Below the pieces are notes generated by a model. It was not told where the DNA came from, did no database searches, and saw nothing but the letters and a program-made list of their open reading frames with translations. From Gordius sp. MW1 (taxonomy: Eukaryota; Nematomorpha; Gordioida; Gordea; Gordiidae): 64,000 bases of DNA. The position numbers and the translations under genes were made by a program. The DNA lies in assembly GCA_964036665.1 (NCBI GenBank), contig OZ038532.1, positions 8,618,001-8,682,000 of the forward strand. The letters are read 5' to 3'. Within the stretch, counting starts at the first letter, position 1; each line of letters opens with the position of its first letter. This document shows, piece after piece, positions 36,288 to 47,200 of the stretch.

Positions 36288-36400
36288 ATGGAGCGCGTGC
36301 TATCTATATTATTATCATTAATTTTAGTTTACTCTTCTATACCCCCTCACTTCAGGCAAATACACTTAGAGCGCCGAGTCAGCGGTGGGCGGATAAGAGG
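36288..36400 (+). CDS. Possible first exon encoding a signal peptide
   Basis: ATG at 36288 opens a frame whose first 18 residues form a good secretory leader (MERVLSILLSLILVYSS). A basic stretch with HLERRVSGG follows, then a consensus donor (AGG followed by GTAAGA) at 36401. The frame itself stops at 36403-36405, just beyond the donor, as a real exon-intron edge often does. No downstream exon was found, so this is a candidate only. Confidence 0.25.
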
Positions 36401-36405
36401 GTAAG

Positions 36406-37255
36406 ATAGGGGTAGGGTAATAAAATGTAATTTAATCTTGGCATATAAAAATAACAGTAATAATGATAAATATCAATATTTGTTAAACAAACTACGTCTC
36501 CACCCCTCAATCGATTACGTCACATGGGTAAGGAAAACGGATATATATAACTTATATTATTGATTTTATTTGATAGTTTGGGGAGGGAAACGAAATTAAT
36601 TTAGTTGTAAATGAATTTTTGCCGATTTTTCAAAATCCTCATTTCACCCACTCATATTAAATCATATCTAAACTTGTTAGGGGATAAAAACACAAATTGT
36701 AAAAGATATCATCAAACAAAATTTGTTTCTAGAGCATGATATTAGAAAAGCAACATTGTTAGAGTTTCTTTATCGGGCGGAGGGAAGGATTTTCGAAGCA
36801 AACCTCACTCTCACAAATTTTTTAAAATATTTGGATAGTTAATAAATATATTAAAAATTGAAATATATTATATAAAATTGTAAGCATTATACTTATGCTA
36901 TTAATAATAAAGTTATAAAAATATACTTACGTGAAATGATGTTAATGAATTATAATATATAAGTTTATATTATTGCAGGACGAAGTTTGGAATATTTAGA
37001 AAATTTTGATGCGTGATAATAATAAAAAGTTAATTGTATAGCGGGGTTAGAAAGCGCATGGATGGACAAAAAAGGGAAGATAAATTTTATTTTCCACACT
37101 AACTTTAAATCGAAAAGTTCCTAGATGGAAGAATTTAAATTATTTTTTAAACTTATAGACGTTTTTTGATTATTAAATATTCAAGAATTTGTTTCAGTAT
37201 TTTATAATGATTTTGGTAGGAGCATTTTGAAATTTTAGCCTTTACTTAAAAACAA
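36406..37255. other. AT-rich stretch, nothing recognised
   Basis: No supported gene or recurrent repeat. Confidence 0.4.
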
Positions 37256-38343
37256 TTTGGCCAATGGTCATTTTTTTCGATTGGTCAGTACCCAGAGACG
37301 GTCTATAAATACATACTAGTCAAAAAAAAACGAAAAAAAATTTTGATTTATACTTTGGCCAATGGTCATTTTTTTCAGCAGCCAGCGGACGGCCAAAAAG
37401 CCATATTATCAATGGTATTAACAAAAACAATATATTAATTTGAAAAAAAACGAAAAAAATTTTTGCCCTCTCCGGGATTCGAACCCACATTAGTAGAGGC
37501 ATAGACTTTTGTAGGGGCACAGGTACCCACATCAGTAGAGGCATAGGCTTTTGTAGGGGCACAGGGACCCATATTAGTAGAGGCATAGGCCCTTGTAGGG
37601 AAGGGCATAGGGTAATTATCAATGTTAACCAATTCAAAATCGAAAAAATTTTTTTGATTTATTTCGCCAATGGTCATTTTTTTCATTGGTCAGTAGCCTG
37701 CGGATGGTCAAAAAGTCATATTATCCATGGTATTTACAAGAACAATATTAATTTAATTTAAAAAAAAATAAAAAAAAAATTTGTTCTCTCATGGGATTGA
37801 ACACGAACCTCCAAGTCACAAAGCTGGCGCCATAACTTGGTTAACAACGGACAACGGACGGACGGACAACAAAAAACGAGCCCATAAATTGCATAGCAAT
37901 TAATAAAAATTTTGCCCTCTCCTGGATTCGAACCACATTAGTAGAGGCATAGGCTTTTTAGGGGCACAGGGACCCACATCAGTAGAGGCATAGGCTTTCG
38001 TAGAGGCACAGGGACCCATATCAGTAGAGGTAGGCCCTTGTAGGGGAGGGCATAGGGTAATTATCAATGTTAACCTAATATACCCAATTCAAAAACAAAA
38101 AATAAAATTTCGATTTATTTGGCCAATGGTCATTTTTTCATTGGTCAGTAGCCAGCGGACAGTCAAAAATTCATATTATTAATAGTATTAACAAGAAAAA
38201 TATATTAATTTAATTTTAAAAAAAAATTCGTCCTCTCCTGGGCTTGAACCCGAACTTTCAGGTCACAAAGCTTGGGCAAATAACTTAGTGGACAACGGAC
38301 AACGGACAACAAAAAACGAGCCCATAAATTGCATAGCAATTAA
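37256..38343 (-). mobile_element. Two partial, head-to-tail short family A elements
   Basis: A first unit runs from a CCAAT hairpin at about 37256 to the terminus CCCATAAATTGCATAGCAA at 37881-37899. The next body continues immediately (TTTGCCCTCTCCTGGATTCG) and ends at 38343 with the same terminus. Both contain tRNA B-box-like ATTCGAACC, repeats of about 40 bases with GTAGAGGCATAGGC, and a reverse tRNA-like segment near 37797-37860 and 38230-38290. The hairpin ends are missing, so these are truncated or tandem copies. With 38450-40157 they form a cluster of three. Confidence 0.65.
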
Positions 38344-38449
38344 TTACATTCAGGTGTCGTTTTAAACTACTTGATGATTTAGAAACAGATATGATACTTT
38401 TTGGACACATTTTACAGTTGTTAATTATTTAATTCGGTCCTTTATATGA

Positions 38450-40157
38450 AACTCGGGCCTTCGGCCCTCGTGGGAAGGGGGAGAAGGGAAGGGAAGAGGG
38501 GAAGGGAAGGGGGACGACTCATCTGTACTTCGTATAAATGTATCATATTTGCTATGCAATTTATGGGCGAGAAAGGTGGGAAGGGGCGAGAATGCCTATA
38601 GGGGGGTATTAAATGCCTAATGATTAATTAATTATTTATAAAAATTTTCCATTATAGGCAAAATGTAATATAGGCAAAATGTAATATAGGCAAGGGTTAG
38701 GGTTAGAGTTAGTGTTTGCTTCTAGTTGCGTATTACATTAGTTTTTATGGCCTTTAGTGATTATGGGTCTAACAAACTTTATATTATAAAACAACACAAT
38801 GTTAATTTGCAGAATTGTTGGGAGAAATTTTTTGTTGAATTTGAACAATTTTTAATTAAAAAAATCAAAAATTTGGCCAATGGTCACTTTTTCTCTATTG
38901 GTCAGTACCAACAGATACTCTATAAGTCAATGATAGCCAAAAAAAACGGAAAAAAAAATTTTGATGCTCACTTTGGCCAATGGTCATTTTTTTCCATTGG
39001 TCAGCAGCCAGCATACGGTAAAAGTGGATATAAATTCATAAGAGTAAAAAAAACGAAAAAAAAATTTTCGAATCACATTTTGGCCAATGGTCATTTTATT
39101 CCATTGGTCAGCAGCCAGCGGACGGCCAAAAAGTCATAATAGCAATGGTAGTAACAGGAACAATCATAATAGTCAAAAAAAAACGAAAAAAATAATTTCG
39201 ATTCACATTTTGGCCAATGGTCATTTTTTCCATCGGTCAGGAGCCAGCGGACGGCCAAAAAGTCATAATAGCAATGGTAGTAACAGGAACAATCATAATA
39301 GTCAAAAAAACGAAATAATAATTTCGATTCACATTTTGGCCAATGGTCATTTTTTTCATTGGTCAGCAGCCAACGGACGGCCAAAAAGTCTTATTATCAA
39401 TGATAGTAACAAGAACAATCAGAAGAGTCAAAAAAACTCCAGGATTCTAACCCAAAAACTAGTTAAATTGCATAGCAATTAGAAGTAAACAACTTTTATT
39501 TATGTTTATTATATAACATTGGTCAGCAGCCAGCGGACGGCCAAAAAGTCATAATAGCAATGGTAGAAACAGGAACAATCATAATAATCAAAAAAAACGA
39601 AAAAAATAATTTCGATTCACATTTTGGCCAATGGTCATTTTTTTCATTGGTCAGCAGCCAGCGGACGGCCAAAAATTCTTATTATCAATGATAGTAACAA
39701 GAACAATCATAAGAGTCAAAAAAACTCCGGGATTCTAACCCCAAAACTAGTTAAATTGCATAGCAATTAAAAGTAAACAACTTTTATTTATGTTTATTAT
39801 ATAACTAGTTAAATTGCATAGCATTAAAAGTAAACAACTTTTATCTATGTTTATTATATAACAAAAACTAGTTAAATTGCATAGCAATTAAAAGTAAACA
39901 ACTTTTATTTATGTTTATTATATAATAGATAATTTAACAAATCTTATATATAACACACCGAGGGAGAGAGAGATGAGGGGTGGGGCACCTCTTATGCATG
40001 AGATAGAGATGAGGGGTGGGGCACCTCTTTCTCATGCATAGCAATTAAAAAGCGATAACCTAATATACCCAATGCAAATAGATAGGGAGGACAACGGACA
40101 ACGGACGGACAACGGACGGACAACCAAAAACGAGCCCATAAATTGCATAGCAATTAA
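38450..40157 (-). mobile_element. Family A Helentron-like element, long form
   Basis: Read from the hairpin end, it contains in order: GGGCCTTCGGCCC (38454-38466); a GGGAAGGGG tract; the subterminal repeat TTGCTATGCAATTTATGGGC (38549-38568); AATATAGGCAAAATGT repeats and GGGTTAGGGTTAG (38694-38706); about 170 unique bases; about six CCAAT hairpin units (38873-39660); units with AAGTAAACAACTTTTATTTA; GAGATGAGGGGTGGGGCACC repeats; a GGAC microsatellite; and ACGAGCCCATAAATTGCATA to CAATTAA (40157). The Helentron 5' end would be at 40157. No target duplication was found. Open frames inside come from the repeat units and are not genes. Confidence 0.75.
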
Positions 40158-40840
40158 AATGAGTGAAAACTAATTATCATATTTTGGTCATGGCAATGTC
40201 AATTCATCCGCTGATTTTAAATATTCAGAATTTGAAGATGACGACGAAATAATAATATGATTGTCCAGATTAACCTATAAATTAAAATATAATTAATAAT
40301 ATCAAATTAATAAACTTTAATCTTATCTTCTTTTGCACGTTATGGTATATAAAAAGTATTTCGGAATAGGCAATAGAAAAAAAGGAAAACAGCTGATTAA
40401 AAAATGTAAGACTTGTTTGTTAAAAAATTCGGATTAACATTATTTTTCAAAAAATCAAAAATAAAGATTTTTAAATTGAACGAACGTTAAATTCGAACGC
40501 GTTTATCAAACAATAGGACGCGTTCACGTTCAAAGTTAACCAAAAAAAGGAACGCCGTTCTTTCAACAAATTTGAACGCGTTCTTTCACAACATTACATT
40601 TTAAGCATTCTCGATATACAATATAATAAAAAAGTAACAAAACAATATACTATGTTTTTAAATGCCCGAATCTTATCAGAGTGCCCCCCCCCGGGCCCGC
40701 CCGATTTAAAATTTAATACAGTCCCGGTGTCAAGTTATATTGCTGATTCGTAAAAAAGTTAAACAGGTCAATCAAAATTTGATTGACGTATGTCTAAATT
40801 GACTGGTATTTTGAAATTTGTAAACAAACTATAAATGGCT
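40158..40840. other. Intergenic sequence with hAT-like relics
   Basis: 40495-40595 repeats GAACGCGTT-type palindromic motifs. 40683-40712 is a GC-rich CCCCCGGGCCCGCCCG block like the hAT-like ends elsewhere. No intact element or gene can be drawn. Confidence 0.35.
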
Positions 40841-41370
40841 AATCTTGTGATGTTAATCTTATAGTTATATTTTATGCTTGGTGACTTGTAAATACATATA
40901 ATACCCTAAAATTAGATATGTTTACAAATATATATTTTTAATTTCTAAAACTAGATTCTTTGACTAATATATATTTTTTATGTTTAGATTTGTTGACTTA
41001 TGTATATCTTTTGTTTTATTACTAAATTTGTTGACTTTGTGTTAACTAGATTTATTACATATATATAGTTTATGTTCTAAAACTAGATTTGTTTAAAGAT
41101 ACACATATAAATAAAATAATGAATCTTGTTATGTTAATCTTATATAGTTATATTTTATGCTTGGTGACTTGTAAATACATATAACACCCTAAAATAAGAT
41201 TTGTTTACACATATATATTTTTAATTTCTAAAACTAGATTTTTTGACTAATATATATTTTTTATGTTTAGATTTGTTGACTTATGTCTTATGTATATCTT
41301 TTGTTTTATTACTAAATTTGTTGACTTTATGTTAACTATATTTGTTTAAAGATATACATATGTATAATGA
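40841..41370. repeat. Direct tandem duplication, period about 281 bp
   Basis: The segment starting AATCTTGTGATGTTAATCTT at 40841 recurs as AATCTTGTTATGTTAATCTT at 41122. Long shared blocks follow (GCTTGGTGACTTGTAAATAC, TTTTGTTTTATTACTAAATT). Each unit also has shorter internal echoes (ACTAGATTT, TTTGTTGACTT). The second unit is somewhat shortened. No coding capacity. Confidence 0.75.
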
Positions 41371-42451
41371 ACAAAATAAACACACCCAAATTTTATTTTT
41401 TATTGGTATATAATTATAACACCTAGCAAAAGATTGTTGGAGGATAATTCATATAAAGACAAATTTTTGTTTAAGTAAATATAAAGACCAGTTGTTATAT
41501 TGTGTATTACATGATTATACATAACAACACAAAACGTAGATGGAAATTGACCTATTTAGTAAGATGTTTAATTAAAGATAAATAAACTTACTAGAATGAA
41601 AAGTAAGGCAAAATGTAGAATATTCTGATATTAATACAAATATTTACCTATGTAAAAATTTTAGATAATTTATATATATTACGTATGGAGATTGGAATGT
41701 TGGAGAATGGAATAATATCCAAATCCTATGTTGAGATTTATAATGGCCTTATTGACACAGAAATATCACGCGTTTTTTTACGCTTTAAATTTGGCGTTAG
41801 AACACTTTTAAACCAATGGCTATCTGGCGAAAATCACGTGATCTTGTTTTCTTTTACCCTTGTAGCCAATTCGTGCGCTTTATTGCTATGTTGAATTTTA
41901 TTATTGTTGAATTATATAACCTTGCACCGGCCCGGCCCGTGAACCGGGCAGACGGGCGACGGGCTGGGCCGGACAATCTGGTCTCTGATGCAAATATCTC
42001 AAATAAAAGAAAATCTATGTTATTTTTGTACAAACTGATTTATTTTAATGGTTTTTAATAATAAAAAAAAACATCATTTTTTGTTTATACTGTTGAAGGT
42101 GGAGTCCTGGAAGACCCCGGGCATCTAAAACACTCTGTCAAGCCGAATTTTGCAGAGATTATCTAGGATTAATCGTATTAAACTACTGAAATAATAAAAT
42201 CATAAAAATTACTAACTTATTTGTATAACATATCTAAAGGGGTTGGGGTCATCATGACGCCACCTAACCTACGGAGTGTTAAATAAGATAATTGCTTATA
42301 GCTGATTTGACCTAAAAATAAACTGGTTACCAAAAAGATGATAATTTAATTCTAGTTGCATTAAGTAAAAACAACTCTTCAAAAGTGGGGTGTTAGTCGT
42401 CTCACCCTGCCTTTTCCTGGTTATTCCTTAGGCGAAAAAAAATGATTGTAT
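41371..42451. other. AT-rich stretch with one hAT-like GC-rich end
   Basis: 41928-41982 is a GC-rich block (CACCGGCCCGGCCCGTG, CGGGCTGGGCCGG) resembling the hAT ends in this window; neither terminus nor a duplication is visible. The open frames at 41685-41894 and 41816-42058 show no family signature and I do not call them. Confidence 0.35.
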
Positions 42452-43580
42452 TAGAGGTCTGCATGGGCCGAAATTTTAGGTTCAGGCCCGGCCCATACCC
42501 GCACAAATATTATTTTTTTGGCGCACCCGGCCCGCCGAAAAAACGCAAAGCGCCGCATCAGGCCCGCACGAATAAAAACAAATCTACGTTGTTTCAAAAT
42601 TATTTATTTGTATAAAAATAATTTATCGTTCAAAAAATAACTTAGCTATAGCATATAAAATCGGTTTCAATCAAAAATTATAATTTAATATTGGGATTTA
42701 AAAATATAAGCCTATCTATTCTATCACGCAATAATTTCGTTTTTCTCTGCTCTTTAAGGCGATTGGCCTTACTGAATGTGCGCTCACTCGTAGCACTGGT
42801 GGCTGCAATTGACAAAAACTGAATAGCTAATTTTGTTAAGTTTGGTGCATAAGTTGGTGTTAGTGTTCTTTCCACCATGAAATTACATCTAGCTAAAAAT
42901 CTTTATGTTTAGATTTAATTTAAGATATGTAACAACTTAGTTAAAATCTTTAAGCTTTTCCGTTTCATCATCATCCCAAACGGAGATATACATTTTTAAA
43001 AATTATGTTACCATAGATTTTCCGAAGCTTCTTTCATCTTCGGGTAGCATTTTTAACGTGCGAAACTTAGGAACAAGAAAGGTTTATGATAAATATTGAT
43101 ATTTAACATTTAAATTAGCATAGTTTTGGCTTTTGATTTCAATTTATAGATATCTAGGTCAACAGGATCATCATTGGAAACAAATTTAGTATGTTTATTA
43201 ATGATGTATAAAAGGGTAATACTTTAAGAGTGTTGGTGGCTTAACCGCTTCTAACTCAAAGCTTGCCTTTTCATAAGGTGAACGCATCTTAATTAATAGC
43301 ATGATATGTTTTTTGAAAATGCCTTTAAGTTTTTCTATTAAATCTTTGCCAGATAAAAAACTAATTATTTCATCATACATCACTTTTTAGCCTAAGGATT
43401 TTTGAGTTCCACCAGATTTTAATTAATAAGTCCACTTTTTTGTTTCAATATTATAATTATAGTATAAAGTCAAATAAATTCAAATTTTTTCACTTATCAG
43501 AGCCCAAGCCCGGCCCGCACTTTTTTTATTGCTCTCTTGCCCGGCTCGCGGGGCGGGCTTGGGCCTCATGCAGACCTCTA
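42452..43580 (-). mobile_element. hAT-superfamily DNA transposon, degenerate
   Basis: Inverted ends TAGAGGTCTGCATGGGCC (left) and CCTCATGCAGACCTCTA (right) are flanked by a perfect 8-bp duplication GATTGTAT (42444-42451 and 43581-43588). Both features are typical of hAT elements. GC-rich subterminal blocks (GGCCCGGCCCA and GCCCGGCTCGC) lie inside each end. The 1129-bp interior holds two transposase fragments on the minus strand, so the element is an internally deleted or decayed copy. Related GC-rich relics elsewhere in the window suggest a large family. Confidence 0.88.
42678..42878 (-). pseudogene. hAT transposase C-terminal dimerisation fragment
   Basis: The frame reads APNLTKLAIQFLSIAATSAT followed by SERTFSKANRLKEQRK and LRDRIDRLIFLNPN. 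This is the hAT family C-terminal dimerisation motif (SxxSERxFSxA...R..L....V..L.....N). A second minus-strand fragment at 43383-43198 probably belongs to the same transposase. Catalytic residues are not present. Confidence 0.8.
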
Positions 43581-44248
43581 GATTGTATATCGACTGGGGT
43601 TTGGGACCCTTAATTACTTAAGAATCGGTATAGGACATATGCATTATATTTTTTTGTTTAAATTTATTATTAGCTAGTATATTAGATAGAAATAATTTAT
43701 TTATATTAATTATTTAAATTAAGACCATATATAATTGATAAAAATTGAACGCGTTTGGGTTTCAAATTGCCATGAAGTGTTGGCATGGCAAATAATGAGT
43801 AATTCAGCACATCCAACACTGCCAATAAGTTTAAGACTAGGAACTGCTGCCATAACTAGGACATAAATATCACCAATATAATCACTTCATTATTATTTTG
43901 CCTACCTTTTGTAACGCTCATTTAACGAATCACTACCTTTCTTTTAAAATATGTTTCTTTTATTTTGGCTTACCATGGGTGTGTGTGGCTGTTAACGGAC
44001 CAAAAAATGAAAAAACAAAATAACAAAACGCCCGAACTCACCCCTAAACAGCTATTGGGTTCAGACTACTCACTATATAGCCACGCAATGGCCACGTAAA
44101 GGCGCTCTATAGGGTAGTAGTGGCGTTGGCATGAGCTGATTCGTAGGGCTATCGCAAGCTACACGTAATTAAAATTAAAGCTTGTTATAACTTTTTCAGT
44201 TTTATCTCTCCATTATTTAATTTCTCGATTTCATTCGTTCAAACTTGC
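43581..44248. other. Upstream flank of the gene starting at 44249
   Basis: No coding region. A CACTATATAGCCACG stretch at 44070-44084 could be a TATA-type promoter about 170 bases before the first ATG; this is a guess from sequence alone. Confidence 0.35.
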
Positions 44249-47200
44249 ATGGCTTTAATTAAAATTCTCGCCAATGCTATTATAATAGCCGTAGTCCTCT
44301 CAGGTATACTTTTACATGAATCTATATTTCGCAGTTTCTAGCTGTTTTCACTACTTATTAAAGACTTTCCCACTAAATTTTATAGCATATACAACTTTAA
44401 AATTTTTTGGGGAATGGCTTTAAATATTGGTGGAAACAACTACTTAGATTCATATTCATGGGCGTAGCCAAGGAGGGGGGGCAGGCAGGGGCGGCTGCCC
44501 CCTCTATAAATCCAAAAATTTGTTGAAATTTATTAAAATTATGGCTAAAAATTCAAAAAATGATCATTTTGCCCCTCCCTAAATCATTATTGCCCCCCTC
44601 TAATTCCAATGCTGGCTACGCCCATGTTCATATTCATCTGTTCTAATAGCACTATATTATTTAATTTTATGTTTGCCAGGCTACCGAGCAGATATTCCAT
44701 CAGAATTTTTGCCTCGTAAATATACTTTCATATATTTAATCAATTAAATTAAATGTATCGTGTGATTTTATTTATTGACTATTATGTTATTTTTAAAGTT
44801 ATAGCTCAAAGTGCTCGTGATCCTACGCGCATCCTTCGAGCTTTGAACGGTAAGCACCACCATTTATTTAATAATAAATTATTTCAAAATTGGTGTTTGC
44901 GAAAATACTTTTGTCAAACTAAAGTTGCTTAAATAGAAAACTGATTTAGGTAGAAGTAGTCACTGCCTATTTCTATGAGGTATTTTGTTTTTTATCACAA
45001 CAATAATTTTTTTGGGGAAGCAAGAAGATCTTTGAAAATCACTTAGAAAAACAACATAAGTTAAAAGCTCAGGTCTTTTTCATTTAATTAATAAATTTCT
45101 TTAATATTTTTATAAGAAACACAGTAAAAATCAAAAAATAGTCTAAAATTCGGCAACTAAATGTTAATATATAAATCTAATAAATAAGCAAGCCAAATGA
45201 TGTAATATTTAGGGTAGGGGAGACCGGGGACTAAATGGCCATAAAAAACTTAATCATGTTTTAAAAAAAACTTCTTTTTTTTGGAATACATTTTTATAGT
45301 CTATTTCTACTATAATAAACAAATATGAGAAAAAAGTGTTAATAGTTTTTTTATAAATTGAGTTTAAAAATTCAAAAATCCTAGAAATTTTTAAAATGCC
45401 CGGGGCTAGTTATAGCTCTGTTGAGGGGATAGATTAACCCTGACGTTTTCACTCCTTATTAGTGGATGCTAACTCATATCAATAAAAAAAAGTGTTAGAT
45501 TATAAAAACATAGAAAATCCAAATGTTATATGATTATATTTTATATAATACAAATAAAAAAGGGTCAAGATGACAATCTGATTTAAGTAACTTAAAAGAC
45601 ATATTCTGCAATTAAAAAAACTTTTTGTCGTTTTTTTAAGTATAATCATAGTCAATTTCTATTCTAAATTAAACTAAGTTGAATTGTAAACAAAATTTTT
45701 GCTTTTTAAATCTTGTCATTTGTAAAACCCAATGAAAAATAGCTAGAACTAGCCCCGCTCCGACTAGCCCCAAGCCCAACCCCTATTTTTATGAACAATT
45801 AATAATTTAACATGTTATATTGCGAATTAAAATTTAATCATTAGACTTTTTATATAGAAAATACCCCTCTATAAGATAAAAGTTAAATTAGTCCAAAATA
45901 CAAAGCCAAAAAAATTTATGTGCAAAATACAAAATTTTGTCAAGGCTACTAATAGCCCCGAAAAATCGTTTTTCTTCTATAAAAATTTTAAATTTTATTT
46001 TTTCTAAACAAAATTTTTTTTTAATTATACCTTATGGAAAAAGACACATAAGGTATAAATTTTAATTATATATCATTAATCTTTTAAAAAATAATTACAA
46101 AGATAACAGTAACCCCGGGCTACGACTAGCCCCGGTCTTTCCTACTATCTACAAATCTTTGTCTCTTCATGGATACAAATGTAGTTGCTTTAGTATCTAG
46201 ATTCATTCTCAAATTCACGGACTTATCATTGATTTTGGGCCCAGGTCTAATCAAATTTTATTATTATATATTTTTGAGGCTTAGGTTAGGCATTTAATTA
46301 ATTTGTCACATATAATTAAAAAAGCCTGCTTTGTAAATTTTAAAAACATTGAAACCTTAAATTATAATTCAACATTAAATCTAATAATGTATTAATATAA
46401 TGACGTTTTTACAGATTTATGCGTGCTATTTTAATCGATTAAAAGCTAATAAAAAAATTAAGATTCAAATCATTATGTTAGTTAAACTCATTGATCTAAT
46501 CAAACCCCTTGAAAATATTTACGAATAAACACGAAGTTTGCATAGCTTTAATTTAAAACTCAGTTTGAAATTATAATTGCATTGTTTGCATATCAGTCTA
46601 TTCCAAAAGACATAATTTTCGCACATATAACTAAGTTTTAATTCTAATATAATTTATTTTTCATTATATATATATAATAACATGTATAATTATTCAAAGT
46701 TAAAGTGTTTAACATAATCATAACCTTAAAACTCATCCATTTATACACAAATCAAATATGTAGCCAAGTCCCATATTAATAAAGTTATGTGCAGAGCAAT
46801 TAAAACAATGTGACAACTTTCTTAGAAAAGGTAAAGAGGGGCTTAATATCACAACTCAAAGAACACTCAACTCCTCTACACTAAGCAGTTAATAAGTCGT
46901 AAAAATTTACAAGCCCGGCTACAATTTTTAATTCGTTATAAACACAAATATTTCATTAAATATATAATATACTAATAGTTAGAAAAAAACCTCGTACAAA
47001 GCCTATAAATGCTATCTGTCTTTTAAAATCTCGTCACAAATTTTTAAGTATTCCTATTGTATAATCTGATTAGTAATATGCTTCAAGAAGAAACTTGATC
47101 GAGACTAATGATTGTAACATCATAATTTTTACTATATAGTTATAATTCCTAAGATTTAAGTATTCAAAACAAAATTATATACTAAATATAGAAAATATCT

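Noticed and set aside
38726-39482. Long overlapping open frames with repeated peptides (ANGHFFHRSGASGRP and MVIFSIGQEPADGQK types) in family A copies here and at 6476-7386, 47711-48722, 53456-54322 and 61304-62456.
   Set aside because: They are translations of the CCAAT tandem units. Frame and direction change from copy to copy, units vary in length out of phase, and no start context or domain is conserved.
38870-39700. Regularly spaced repeats that might suggest a CRISPR array.
   Set aside because: The sequence is eukaryotic, units are 105-135 bp and contiguous without unique spacers, and no cas gene exists.
41685-42058. Two overlapping plus-strand frames of 69 and 80 residues.
   Set aside because: No domain, signal peptide or splice support; the second runs into a GC-rich hAT-like end.
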